Assembly: GCA_947378615.1 (NCBI GenBank)
Contig: CANCKV010000073.1
Location: 1-9,898 of the forward strand
Source of the DNA: Chitinophagaceae bacterium
GTDB taxonomy: Bacteria > Bacteroidota > Bacteroidia > Chitinophagales > Chitinophagaceae
Length of the DNA: 9,898 nucleotides
Direction of reading: 5' to 3'
Shown here: positions 1-5,544 of the stretch, piece after piece
Numbering within the stretch: the first letter of the stretch is position 1
How the letters are laid out: each line of letters opens with the position of its first letter
Made by a program: the position numbers and the translations under genes
Notes under the pieces: generated by a model
What the model was told of the DNA's origin: nothing
The model's input: only the letters and a program-made list of their open reading frames with translations
The model's database searches: none

Positions 1-2
1 TT

Positions 3-491
3 CTAACCTTCGACGAGACTGGGATACCTCAGTTTGGGGGTAATTACTTTAAATTTGAACCTGATACTATCAAAAACAAAAAGCCGACCTTGCGATTTTG
101 TGTTGAGTATAAAAAAGAGTCTAAGATGCGTGTCTTGTTTGATAAGGAAGAGCAGATGATTATTTATGATCATTTAATTAGTGATAATGACGAACCTGAA
201 AATTTATATACCTATATTCCTGATGGTAGTTATGAAGGATTCAAATGGAAAGATAATCATTGGGAACATATAGCGAAATTGGCAACCCAATTTTTAGGAA
301 ATGGAAATGCTCCTTTACCAAGTATGCTGATGGATAAAGAAGGGAATATTGACCAAAAGAAACTTGAAGAAATGTCTAAGAAGAATTTATTGCTACAGGA
401 AGGAGAAATAAAAGAAAACGCTGATAAGAAAGGAGAGCCTAAGAAAGCCCAAAAAGTGAAATTGCCAACGCCGTCGAAAATTTATAATTAA
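3..491 (+). CDS. Conserved Bacteroidota hypothetical protein, C-terminal part (5' end outside window)
   Basis: The reading frame is open from the left edge, so the real start lies upstream; the ATG and TTG codons inside the window are internal. About 162 residues are visible, ending in TAA. The core contains a segment reading roughly 'MIIYDHLISDNDEPENLY', then 'PDGSYEGFKWKDNHWEHI', followed by a Lys/Glu-rich, probably disordered tail. From memory, the 'x-F-DHL-P ... YxxYxPDxSYDGFKWxxGxW' pattern is the C-terminal end of a family of uncharacterised Bacteroidota secreted proteins; the signal peptide would be on the missing part. No catalytic motif is visible and I assign no function. The gene reads away from the left edge, and the next feature downstream is a tandem array starting about 50 bases after its stop. 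The coding call is secure; the family call is moderate. Confidence 0.85.
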   Translation, partial: LTFDETGIPQFGGNYFKFEPDTIKNKKPTLRFCVEYKKESKMRVLFDKEEQMIIYDHLISDNDEPENLYTYIPDGSYEGFKWKDNHWEHIAKLATQFLGNGNAPLPSMLMDKEGNIDQKKLEEMSKKNLLLQEGEIKENADKKGEPKKAQKVKLPTPSKIYN

Positions 492-540
492 AATGACTAT
501 TAATGTTGATTTACTGACTATTTCGAATCTTTTTTATTTT

Positions 541-811
541 ATTCTTTATAAAAAATGCGGCATTCTTTATAAAGAATGTGACGTTATTTAAAAGGAATGT
601 GATATTCTATAGTATTACTTAACATTCTTTAGAAAAAATGCGGTATTATGTAGTTGTATATGGCATTCTTTAGAAAGAATGTGACATTCTTTATAAAGAA
701 TTTCTTATTTTTTGTAAATAATGCGATTTTGTTTAGAAAGGACATGAAGTATTTTAAAATGAATACCGTATTATTCAGAAAGAATAAATCATTTCTATTG
801 AATAATCCACC
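541..811. repeat. Degenerate 21-bp tandem array (13 units) with a palindromic core
   Basis: Thirteen consecutive units start at 541, 562, 583, 604, 624, 645, 665, 686, 707, 728, 749, 770 and 791. All are 21 bp except two of 20 bp (604-623 and 645-664). The best units contain ATTCTTTATAAAGAAT, a perfect 16-bp palindrome at 562-577 and 686-701; a near-perfect version with AG in the centre is at 665-680. The rest of the unit is a short GTGAC- or GCGGC-like spacer. Units from about 707 onward are progressively degenerate. On the minus strand, 811-665 has no stop and reads as seven-residue repeats resembling x-x-F-F-(L/I)-K-N, but a stop lies just before it and the 20-bp units break the frame. I therefore treat it as non-coding. 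Possible roles (a protein-binding array or a decayed repeat) are inference. Confidence 0.8.
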
Positions 812-1350
812 TTAAGTGAAATCTATCAACCGTCCTTATTTAATTAAGTGGAGATAATGGCAATTGTGTAATCGCAGTTCTGAGCCTTATAGGAGAGCAA
901 GCGATAAGCGAAATCCGATAATTGTGATAAAGTGTACATGCGTTCAAATTTAATTTACTCGACGACCCATTAATCAACAAGGTGTTCCAATTCCGCATCT
1001 TTTTTTGATGCACCAAATGTAACTTTTTTAAATCTGAGACTACCATACAAATAGCGATAAATAATGGCTTATTTTAAAAATAATTTTTTATTTCTCCTTA
1101 TTGTTTTACTTAATTGAGCTAATTGACTCAATTGATTGTTTTTACACCGCAAAAAATAATCGAGCAACTAATATTATTTAAAATTGAAAGAGATTGACTA
1201 ACTGAAAATTGATTACAAGCACCTCAAACCTAATAGAAACGTCTCGACTTTTAAAAAATTGTATCCTTAACTAAGGCATGTAATTAACCTAAATTGAGCA
1301 ACTTTTATCATAAGGAAGGTAAAAAAAAATGAGCAATTTTCAGATTTATT
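812..1350. other. AT-rich intergenic stretch without a confident gene
   Basis: No convincing intact gene is present. On the minus strand, 1044-844 translates to a protein-like string (for example 'FKKVTFGASKKDAELEHLVD' and, after two in-frame TAA codons, 'MYTLSQLSDFAYRLLSYKAQ'), which could be a decayed gene; I do not recognise the family. A short perfect inverted repeat AATTGAG/CTCAATT lies at 1112-1118 and 1127-1133. The remainder is simple A/T-rich sequence. Confidence 0.5.
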
Positions 1351-1550
1351 ACTATAGAAAATAGCACGAATTTTATGAAAAAAAAGCTCAACATAGAAGA
1401 CAGATAGATTCACATAGAAAGCACATAGATTTCTTTCTATATTTTATTAAAGAGAAGTTCATATAGAAATTCTACTTCGTAGAATTGGGTGCTACTTAGT
1501 GAAACGATTTTATAATCGCTCAATTTATTTATTCAGCATTCCTAAGTAGG
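1351..1550. repeat. Dispersed structured repeat, copy I
   Basis: This block is colinear with a second copy at 5105-5475 in the same orientation. Shared landmarks in order are GAAAATAG (1357), GCTCAAC-ATAG (1386), CACATAGAAA (1411), TTTTATTAAA-GAAGTTC (about 1442), a 19-nt hairpin (1468-1486) and ATTCAGCAT (1531). The hairpin is AATTCTAC, loop TTC, GTAGAATT: eight perfect pairs. The distance from hairpin end to ATTCAGCAT is 45 bases both here and in the right half of copy II. Downstream of the hairpin, CTACTTAG (1492-1499) pairs with CTAAGTAG (1542-1549) around a small CGATT/AATCG stem (1505-1518). No coding potential is visible. It looks like a small non-autonomous or REP-like intergenic element, but no transposase or clear terminal repeats are seen. 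Confidence 0.65.
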
Positions 1551-1749
1551 TGTACATTTTACTTAAAACCATAACTTATAACGTACAACTTCCTTAAATA
1601 CTTTGCCCCTTTTGGTCATTGTAAATAAAATATTTGAGTAGTAATGAAATCTCAAATGTTTAATCATAAAATTCTTTATATCTAATAGAAAAGTAAGCAT
1701 TCAATTTTTTTGAAAGAAGAATTAATTTATATTTATTACTTGAATCTTT
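1551..1749. other. AT-rich intergenic DNA upstream of the lipoprotein gene
   Basis: No gene is visible. The one structure I see is a 7-bp inverted repeat, ATTTGAG (1632-1638) with CTCAAAT (1651-1657), with a 12-base loop and no T-tract. Confidence 0.4.
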
Positions 1750-1757
1750 TATTTTTG
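1750..1757 (+). promoter_or_regulatory. Possible -7 element (TATTTTTG) of the lipoprotein gene
   Basis: TATTTTTG matches the Bacteroidota sigma-ABfr -7 consensus TAnnTTTG and lies 43 bases before the ATG at 1801. No TTG at the usual -33 spacing is present; the nearest upstream TTG (1710-1712) is too far. In such AT-rich DNA a chance match is possible. Confidence 0.3.
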
Positions 1758-1800
1758 AGTTATAATATTGTTTTTTTATAAACCCTTTAAATTAAAATGT

Positions 1801-2382
1801 ATGAAATTGCTTGCAATTGTTATTGTTTTATGTGTAAGTTTTAGTTCGTGTGTTCAATTGAAATTAGCAGAAGATAAGAGAAGTACTGTAAAAGATATTG
1901 GTATTGAATATGAATTTGGTGAAAATGTTGAAACTGTATATAAGTCACGAATTGATTCTGTGATTAATTTTGTAATCAATCAATTCAATAGTGAACATCA
2001 TTCTTTTACAGTTCATAAGGCAGTTAAGGGTGAAGAAAATAAGTCTTGCCTTAAACTCAACTTCCAAAAAGCACATTATAAAGGTACGGGGGCACTAGTA
2101 GCCTCTTATATCATTACTCCTATCGGACTAATCGTAACGCCTATGGCTGTGATGACCGCTACTAGTGGACAAGCATTTTTCTTATTTTGGTATTTAGCTG
2201 CCGATAAAATGAATATCAAGGCTTCTTTGTCTTCTGATATAGCGGATGTTTCTAATGAATCAAAAAATATAAAGGTTCGTACAGGTGCCACATTTTCAAA
2301 TAGAGACAGTCGCCTAAGGAAGATTAGTAACAAATTGGGAGATTATTTGTACACTACTTTAGTAAAACTTGATAAGAAATAA
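1801..2382 (+). CDS. Putative outer-membrane lipoprotein of unknown function
   Basis: The 193-residue product begins with a short lipoprotein signal: MK, a hydrophobic run LLAIVIVLCVSF, then a lipobox-like S-S-C with the lipidated Cys at residue 17. I chose the ATG at 1801 rather than the in-frame TTG at 1768 because it places a typical two-residue n-region directly before the hydrophobic core. Residues 18-95 are polar and mixed. Residues about 96-134 form a hydrophobic, Gly/Thr/Pro-containing segment (G-T-G-A-L-V-A-S-Y-I-I-T-P-I-G-L and onward to F-F-L-F-W-Y-L) that could be a membrane hairpin. The C-terminal 55 residues are Ser/Lys-rich. I do not recognise the family. It stands alone, with array DNA on both sides. 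A lipoprotein call is well supported; function is unknown. Confidence 0.8.
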   Translation: MKLLAIVIVLCVSFSSCVQLKLAEDKRSTVKDIGIEYEFGENVETVYKSRIDSVINFVINQFNSEHHSFTVHKAVKGEENKSCLKLNFQKAHYKGTGALVASYIITPIGLIVTPMAVMTATSGQAFFLFWYLAADKMNIKASLSSDIADVSNESKNIKVRTGATFSNRDSRLRKISNKLGDYLYTTLVKLDKK

Positions 2383-2391
2383 TTTTTAATA

Positions 2392-2489
2392 GAAAATTGA
2401 AAATTGAAAATTTGAAATTGAAAATGGAAAAGGGTAAATTGAAAATGGAAAAGGGGAAATTGAAAATGGAAAAGGGGAAATTGAAAATG
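2392..2489. repeat. Purine-rich heptamer tandem array (14 x 7 bp)
   Basis: Fourteen consecutive 7-bp units with unbroken phase begin nine bases after the lipoprotein stop codon. The first three are GAAAATT, followed by TGAAATT; from 2420 the units alternate among GAAAATG, GAAAAGG and GGAAATT or GTAAATT. This creates a higher-order 21-bp period of just over three copies (2420-2489). The plus strand is almost all purine with scattered T, so a pronounced strand asymmetry is present. No reading frame is maintained. Confidence 0.85.
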
Positions 2490-2535
2490 ATAGTAACTCA
2501 TAATTTATCATAACTAATCACTTAAAATTCATAAT

Positions 2536-2618
2536 TCACTGTCGTTTAGTTAAGAATATTCTGAATACAAAGGAAGTCTTCGCTCAAAGCGAAACCTTCC
2601 TTAACTTAACGACATTGA
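2536..2618. repeat. Imperfect inverted repeat (about 80 bp) interrupting a heptamer array
   Basis: Arms 2536-2554 and 2600-2618 are complementary at 17 of 19 positions, with ends reading TCACTGTCGTT and AACGACATTGA. Inside, GAAG (2573-2576) pairs with CTTC (2596-2599), and TTCGCT (2579-2584) pairs with AGCGAA (2588-2593) around a CAA loop. An unpaired 18-base stretch lies on the left side only (2555-2572). The 12-mer ATTCATAATTCA flanks it on both sides (2527-2538 and 2618-2629), as if it had been inserted into the ATTCATA array, although the array itself could supply those copies. There is no T-tract for transcription termination on the plus strand. It resembles a miniature inverted-repeat element or a structured intergenic repeat. 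Confidence 0.6.
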
Positions 2619-2666
2619 TTCATAATTCATAATTCATAATTCATAACTCATAACTCATAATTCATC
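2618..2666. repeat. ATTCATA heptamer tandem array (7 x 7 bp)
   Basis: Four exact ATTCATA units are followed by two ACTCATA and a final ATTCATC. The array ends 16 bases before the dnaG start codon, so it must lie within or next to the dnaG promoter/leader. Two further units (2527-2540) occur left of the inverted repeat, and more degenerate CATAA-type sequence extends back to about 2496. Confidence 0.8.
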
Positions 2667-2682
2667 ACTAACAACACACATT

Positions 2683-4614
2683 TTGATTACTCCTTCTACA
2701 ATAGAACAAATTAAGAATAGACTAGATATCATTGATGTGGTTGGTGAGTTTGTGAAACTCAAAAAGAGGGGGACTAATTATCTGGGAAATTGCCCTTTTC
2801 ATAATGAAAAGACCCCTTCTTTCACTGTATCCCCTACAAAAGAATTATACAAATGTTTTGGTTGCGGCAAAAGCGGCAATACCATCACATTTGTTATGGA
2901 ACATGAGAAAATATCTTATGTCGATGCCCTTCGTTGGTTGGCTGCTCGTTATAATATTGAGATAGAAGAAACGCAGGTAAGCGAACAACAAAAACAACAG
3001 TTTCAGATTGCAGACAGTCTTTTTGTAATCAACAGTTTTGCTACCAAATTCTTCGACAATCAATTGTTTAATACAGAAGATGGTCAGGCAATTGGCATGA
3101 GTTATCTGAAGGAGAGAGGTTTTAGGGAGGAAATACTCAAGAAATTCCAGATTGGTTACAATCCACAATCGAGAGATACGCTTGCAAAGGCACTTATTTC
3201 TAATCAATTCAACAAGGAATTACTTCCACGCACAGGTCTAGTTACTGTAAGAAACGAAACTGAACTAGTGGATAATTACCGTGGTCGAATCATTTTCCCC
3301 ATTCATAATATTAGTGGAAAGGTCATTGGCTTTGGTGCACGGGTTATTGGTAAGGCGATCAATGCGCCAAAATATATCAATACACCCGAGAATGAACTGT
3401 ATGTCAAAAGTCGGATTCTTTATGGTTCTTATTTTGCCCGCACTGCTATTGATAAACAGGATGAATGTTTGTTGGTAGAAGGTTATACAGATGTAGTGAG
3501 TTTGCATCAGGCAGGAATTGAAAATGTAGTGGCTAGTGGTGGTACTTCCTTGACTATTGATCAACTTAAGTTGGTCAAAAAATATACTAACAACCTGACT
3601 ATCATTTATGATGGGGATAGTGCAGGTGTAAAGGCCGCACTTAGGGGGCTTGATATGGCATTGGAAGAGGGATTGAATGTTCGTTTAGTTTTAATTCCTG
3701 ATAATGAGGACCCAGATAGTTATGTGAATAGGGTAGGAGCTACTGCTTTTCAGCAATTTATCAAAGACAATAAGAAAGATTTTATCATCTTTCAGTTAGA
3801 AGTGATGTTGAAAGATGCAGGCAATGATATTAATCAAAAGAATATTTTGGTGAATCATGTTGCAGAAACTATCAGCAAGATTAATAAAGCGGAGGATTTC
3901 ATCAAGCAACAAGCCTATATCAAGCAATGCGCTGCGATCCTAAAGATTGATGAGGGTGGATTGATTAATCTTGTCAATAAATTAAAACGGGATAAGGTTG
4001 TTAAGGATGAAAAGAAAACGACTGCTGCTGAAATTAGTTATCAAAATGAGGCCGATCAATATCCTCCTGAACAGCAAGAAGAACAAACACTATTCATTAG
4101 TCCTGATGAAAAACATGAACGCAATATTTTACGAGTACTTCTTGAATATGGTTTGAATCCTTATGATGAGACTCAATCAATTGCTGATCATATATTTTCC
4201 GAAATAAAACCATTCCCATTTGAAAGTCCCGAAATGATAAAGGTGCTAGAAATGTATCGAAGTCAGTACGAACAGGGCTTACGACCTAGTACCAAATCTT
4301 TTTTATATACAGAAGATCAAACTATCCGTGATTTAGTCATTAATATTACCCTGTTTCCGTATGAGTTGAGTAGTAATTGGGATAAAATGTATGAAGGAAA
4401 AACGATTACGAAAGTTGATACGATGGATAATGACATATTGATGAGTGTAAATTATTACAAATTGAAGAAGCTAAAAAAGATGTTTGATCAAAATCAAGCC
4501 GACATGGAAGTAGCCTCTTTCGATAATCAATTATTGCTTTTACGAATACATATTGAGCTAAAAGAAGTAGAAAGGGAGATTACAAAGAAGTTAGGAACAG
4601 TTATTTTAAAATAA
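2683..4614 (+). CDS. dnaG: DNA primase DnaG
   Basis: This replicative primase makes the RNA primers for lagging-strand synthesis at the fork, acting with the DnaB helicase. The product is 643 residues, close to the usual size for the phylum. The N-terminal CHC2 zinc finger has ligands C37, H40, C58 and C61. The RNA-polymerase basic region contains Y-R-G-R-I-I-F-P-I at 199-207. The TOPRIM domain contains E266 in LLVEGYTDV, the GGTSLT segment, and the metal-binding D310-G-D312 in YDGDSAG. A Gln/Glu-rich linker follows (about residues 440-465), then a divergent C-terminal domain, probably the helicase-binding part. The start is a TTG (2683-2685): no ATG or GTG is nearby, and the expected M-I-x-x-x-T-I-x-x-I start of family members fits exactly there. 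No Shine-Dalgarno site is visible. It appears monocistronic. Confidence 0.97.
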   Translation: MITPSTIEQIKNRLDIIDVVGEFVKLKKRGTNYLGNCPFHNEKTPSFTVSPTKELYKCFGCGKSGNTITFVMEHEKISYVDALRWLAARYNIEIEETQVSEQQKQQFQIADSLFVINSFATKFFDNQLFNTEDGQAIGMSYLKERGFREEILKKFQIGYNPQSRDTLAKALISNQFNKELLPRTGLVTVRNETELVDNYRGRIIFPIHNISGKVIGFGARVIGKAINAPKYINTPENELYVKSRILYGSYFARTAIDKQDECLLVEGYTDVVSLHQAGIENVVASGGTSLTIDQLKLVKKYTNNLTIIYDGDSAGVKAALRGLDMALEEGLNVRLVLIPDNEDPDSYVNRVGATAFQQFIKDNKKDFIIFQLEVMLKDAGNDINQKNILVNHVAETISKINKAEDFIKQQAYIKQCAAILKIDEGGLINLVNKLKRDKVVKDEKKTTAAEISYQNEADQYPPEQQEEQTLFISPDEKHERNILRVLLEYGLNPYDETQSIADHIFSEIKPFPFESPEMIKVLEMYRSQYEQGLRPSTKSFLYTEDQTIRDLVINITLFPYELSSNWDKMYEGKTITKVDTMDNDILMSVNYYKLKKLKKMFDQNQADMEVASFDNQLLLLRIHIELKEVEREITKKLGTVILK

Positions 4615-4661
4615 TTCAAAAAAAAATAAACAAATTGTTCGTTTGTAAATAAATTTAACTC

Positions 4662-4669
4662 TATATTTG
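4662..4669 (+). promoter_or_regulatory. Candidate promoter (-7 TATATTTG) downstream of dnaG
   Basis: TATATTTG matches the Bacteroidota TAnnTTTG element exactly. A TTTG at 4642-4645 (16-base gap) or an ATTG at 4634-4637 (24-base gap) could serve as -33, but both gaps lie outside the usual 19-21. It would start a plus-strand transcript near 4676. It directly precedes the structured stretch 4676-4796, which is the main reason to believe it. Confidence 0.45.
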
Positions 4670-4675
4670 CAAAGG

Positions 4676-4796
4676 CTTTTTTGAAACGAAAGCGCATGTA
4701 GATTCAGGATGACCTCTCTCGATTGCTTTGCCACCTGAAATAATCCATTCAAAGTGATAATGAAAATGCAATTTCACACATTACTTTGATTTTTTT
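4676..4796 (+). ncRNA. Candidate small structured RNA, family unknown
   Basis: Between the candidate promoter and a terminator-like hairpin there is about 120 nt with no ORF and three plausible stems. These are GCTTT (4675-4679) with AAAGC (4689-4693), TTCAGG (4703-4708) with CCTGAA (4734-4739), and the terminator stem (4749-4789). The stretch is visibly more G/C-containing than its surroundings. I compared it by eye with tmRNA, SRP RNA, RNase P RNA and common riboswitch cores and found no match. The strand is not certain: a TATATTTG also occurs on the minus strand at 4893-4886, pointing leftward into the same region. No protein gene follows, which argues against a cis-acting leader. Confidence 0.35.
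4749..4796 (+). terminator. Rho-independent terminator-like hairpin
   Basis: TCAAAGT (4749-4755) pairs with ACTTTGA (4783-4789). After a three-base bulge, AATG (4759-4762) pairs with CATT (4779-4782), leaving a 16-base loop. A run of seven T residues follows immediately (4790-4796). It would end the candidate small RNA, or read-through from dnaG. Confidence 0.55.
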
Positions 4797-4900
4797 GGCC
4801 TCTTACGACACTTGCTCCTCTAACGATTGCTGCCGTTATGAAAAATGAAAACGTACTTAATTTAGTTTGCCTCACTTTTATTGGACAAATATAAAATATT

Positions 4901-4930
4901 ATAAAAGTTGATTTAAGTCAACTTTTATTC
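4901..4930 (+). terminator. Perfect 11-bp hairpin, possible terminator
   Basis: ATAAAAGTTGA (4901-4911) and TCAACTTTTAT (4918-4928) are perfectly complementary around a TTTAAG loop. The stem is AT-rich and is followed by a T-rich stretch rather than a pure T-tract. It could act as a second plus-strand terminator after dnaG or, being symmetrical, on either strand. Confidence 0.45.
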
Positions 4931-5002
4931 TTGTTTGTTATTTTCAGGAAGCAGTTGTGAAACTGAAACCCTTACTATCATTATATTCTAGCAAATGTTT
5001 TG

Positions 5003-5040
5003 AATGATACCCAAAATGCTTTTTTGGGATAAAAATCATT
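5003..5040. other. Long two-part hairpin, function unknown
   Basis: The outer stem AATGAT/ATCATT (5003-5008 with 5035-5040) encloses the inner stem CCCAAAA/TTTTGGG (5010-5016 with 5022-5028). The loop is five bases, with an asymmetric internal loop on the right. Neither side is followed by a T-run, so it is not a standard terminator. It lies between the candidate small RNA and the second dispersed repeat. Confidence 0.4.
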
Positions 5041-5104
5041 GGAAAGAAGTTGGCTGTGGAACACAAATACAATAAATTGAGTAATTCTCAAATGATTTAA
5101 TAAA

Positions 5105-5475
5105 GAAAATAGTAGGAATTATGCGAGGGAAAAGAGCTCAACACATAGTGTGAAATGAAGGGGTTCATGTTTCTTATTTATATAACTTCTAGAAAAAGTC
5201 GAAAGGCTACCAAATAGGCACAATAGACACATAGAAAAGACTATCCTTTTTTTATGTTTTATTAAAAAGGAGTTCACATAGTAATGCTATTTCGTAGCAT
5301 TGAAACAGCCTTTTTGAAAAGAAGTTATATAGTAGTCACATAGAAAGGACTAAGTTTTTTTCTAGTGTTTTATTGAAAAGAAGTTCACATAGAAATCCTA
5401 CTTCGTAGCATTGCAACAGCATTTTTAAATAGAAGTTGGAATTGGTCCTTTTATATATTCAGCATACCTATTTAA
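5105..5475. repeat. Dispersed structured repeat, copy II, with internal duplication
   Basis: This is the longer relative of the block at 1351-1550, in the same orientation, from GAAAATAG (5105) to ATTCAGCAT (5457) and the following CCTA. The central unit is duplicated with a 109-bp offset: CACATAGAAA at 5228 and 5337, each followed by a T-run, TTTTATT, GAAGTT- or GGAGTT-CACATAG and a 19-nt hairpin. Hairpins lie at 5283-5301 and 5394-5412, both with loop TTC. The fourth stem pair is T-A in copy I, G-C in the first unit here and C-C (broken) in the second. An 8-bp pairing TTAAATAG (5425-5432) with CTATTTAA (5468-5475) occupies much the same place as CTACTTAG/CTAAGTAG in copy I. No coding potential is visible. 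Confidence 0.65.
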
Positions 5476-5488
5476 TGAAAAGTGATTT

Positions 5489-5522
5489 TAAATGGACGAG
5501 GTTGCTACAATCATTCCATTTA
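5489..5522 (-). terminator. Weak terminator candidate after the copper gene unit
   Basis: TAAATGGA (5489-5496) and TCCATTTA (5515-5522) form a perfect 8-bp stem with an 18-base loop. It lies 22 bases past the stop of the minus-strand SCO gene, at the expected place for the end of its transcript. There is no T-tract after it on the minus strand, so it may only be a 3' stabilising hairpin. Confidence 0.3.
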
Positions 5523-5544
5523 CACTTCACTATGTGGGGATAAT

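Noticed and set aside
541..811. CRISPR array
   Set aside because: Units are contiguous without unique spacers, and no cas genes are visible. The same applies to 2392-2489, 2618-2666 and 9299-9382.
541..811. Coding repeat protein on the minus strand (x-x-F-F-L-K-N per unit)
   Set aside because: The longest open stretch is about 49 codons, with a stop directly before it, and two 20-bp units shift the frame. The palindrome explains the conserved bases better.
840..1046. 68-codon minus-strand ORF starting with ATG at 1046
   Set aside because: Its translation is unlike a folded protein and has no recognisable motif. Another frame of the same stretch looks more protein-like but contains two stops, so at best this is a remnant.
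1351..1550. Insertion sequence
   Set aside because: No transposase ORF, no convincing terminal inverted repeats and no target duplication were found at either copy.
1768..1800. TTG start at 1768 for the lipoprotein gene
   Set aside because: It would add 11 residues before an otherwise ideal signal peptide; the ATG at 1801 is the better start.
2106..2333. Minus-strand ORF inside the lipoprotein gene
   Set aside because: Antisense shadow of a gene with a clear signal peptide and lipobox on the plus strand.
2845..3564. ORFs overlapping dnaG on both strands (2845-3207, 3265-3564, 3281-3478)
   Set aside because: They lie entirely within the zinc-finger to TOPRIM region of an intact primase and have no features of their own.
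4676..4796. Known RNA (tmRNA, SRP RNA, RNase P RNA, 6S RNA, TPP, SAM or cobalamin riboswitch)
   Set aside because: No tRNA-like end or GGAAG-type SRP loop is visible in the stretch, and I could not find the conserved cores of the riboswitches I know. No gene follows that a riboswitch could control.
4946..4968. AGGAAGCAG as an SRP RNA apical loop
   Set aside because: The flanking sequence does not form the expected long helix; only a short CAGTT/AACTG hairpin follows.
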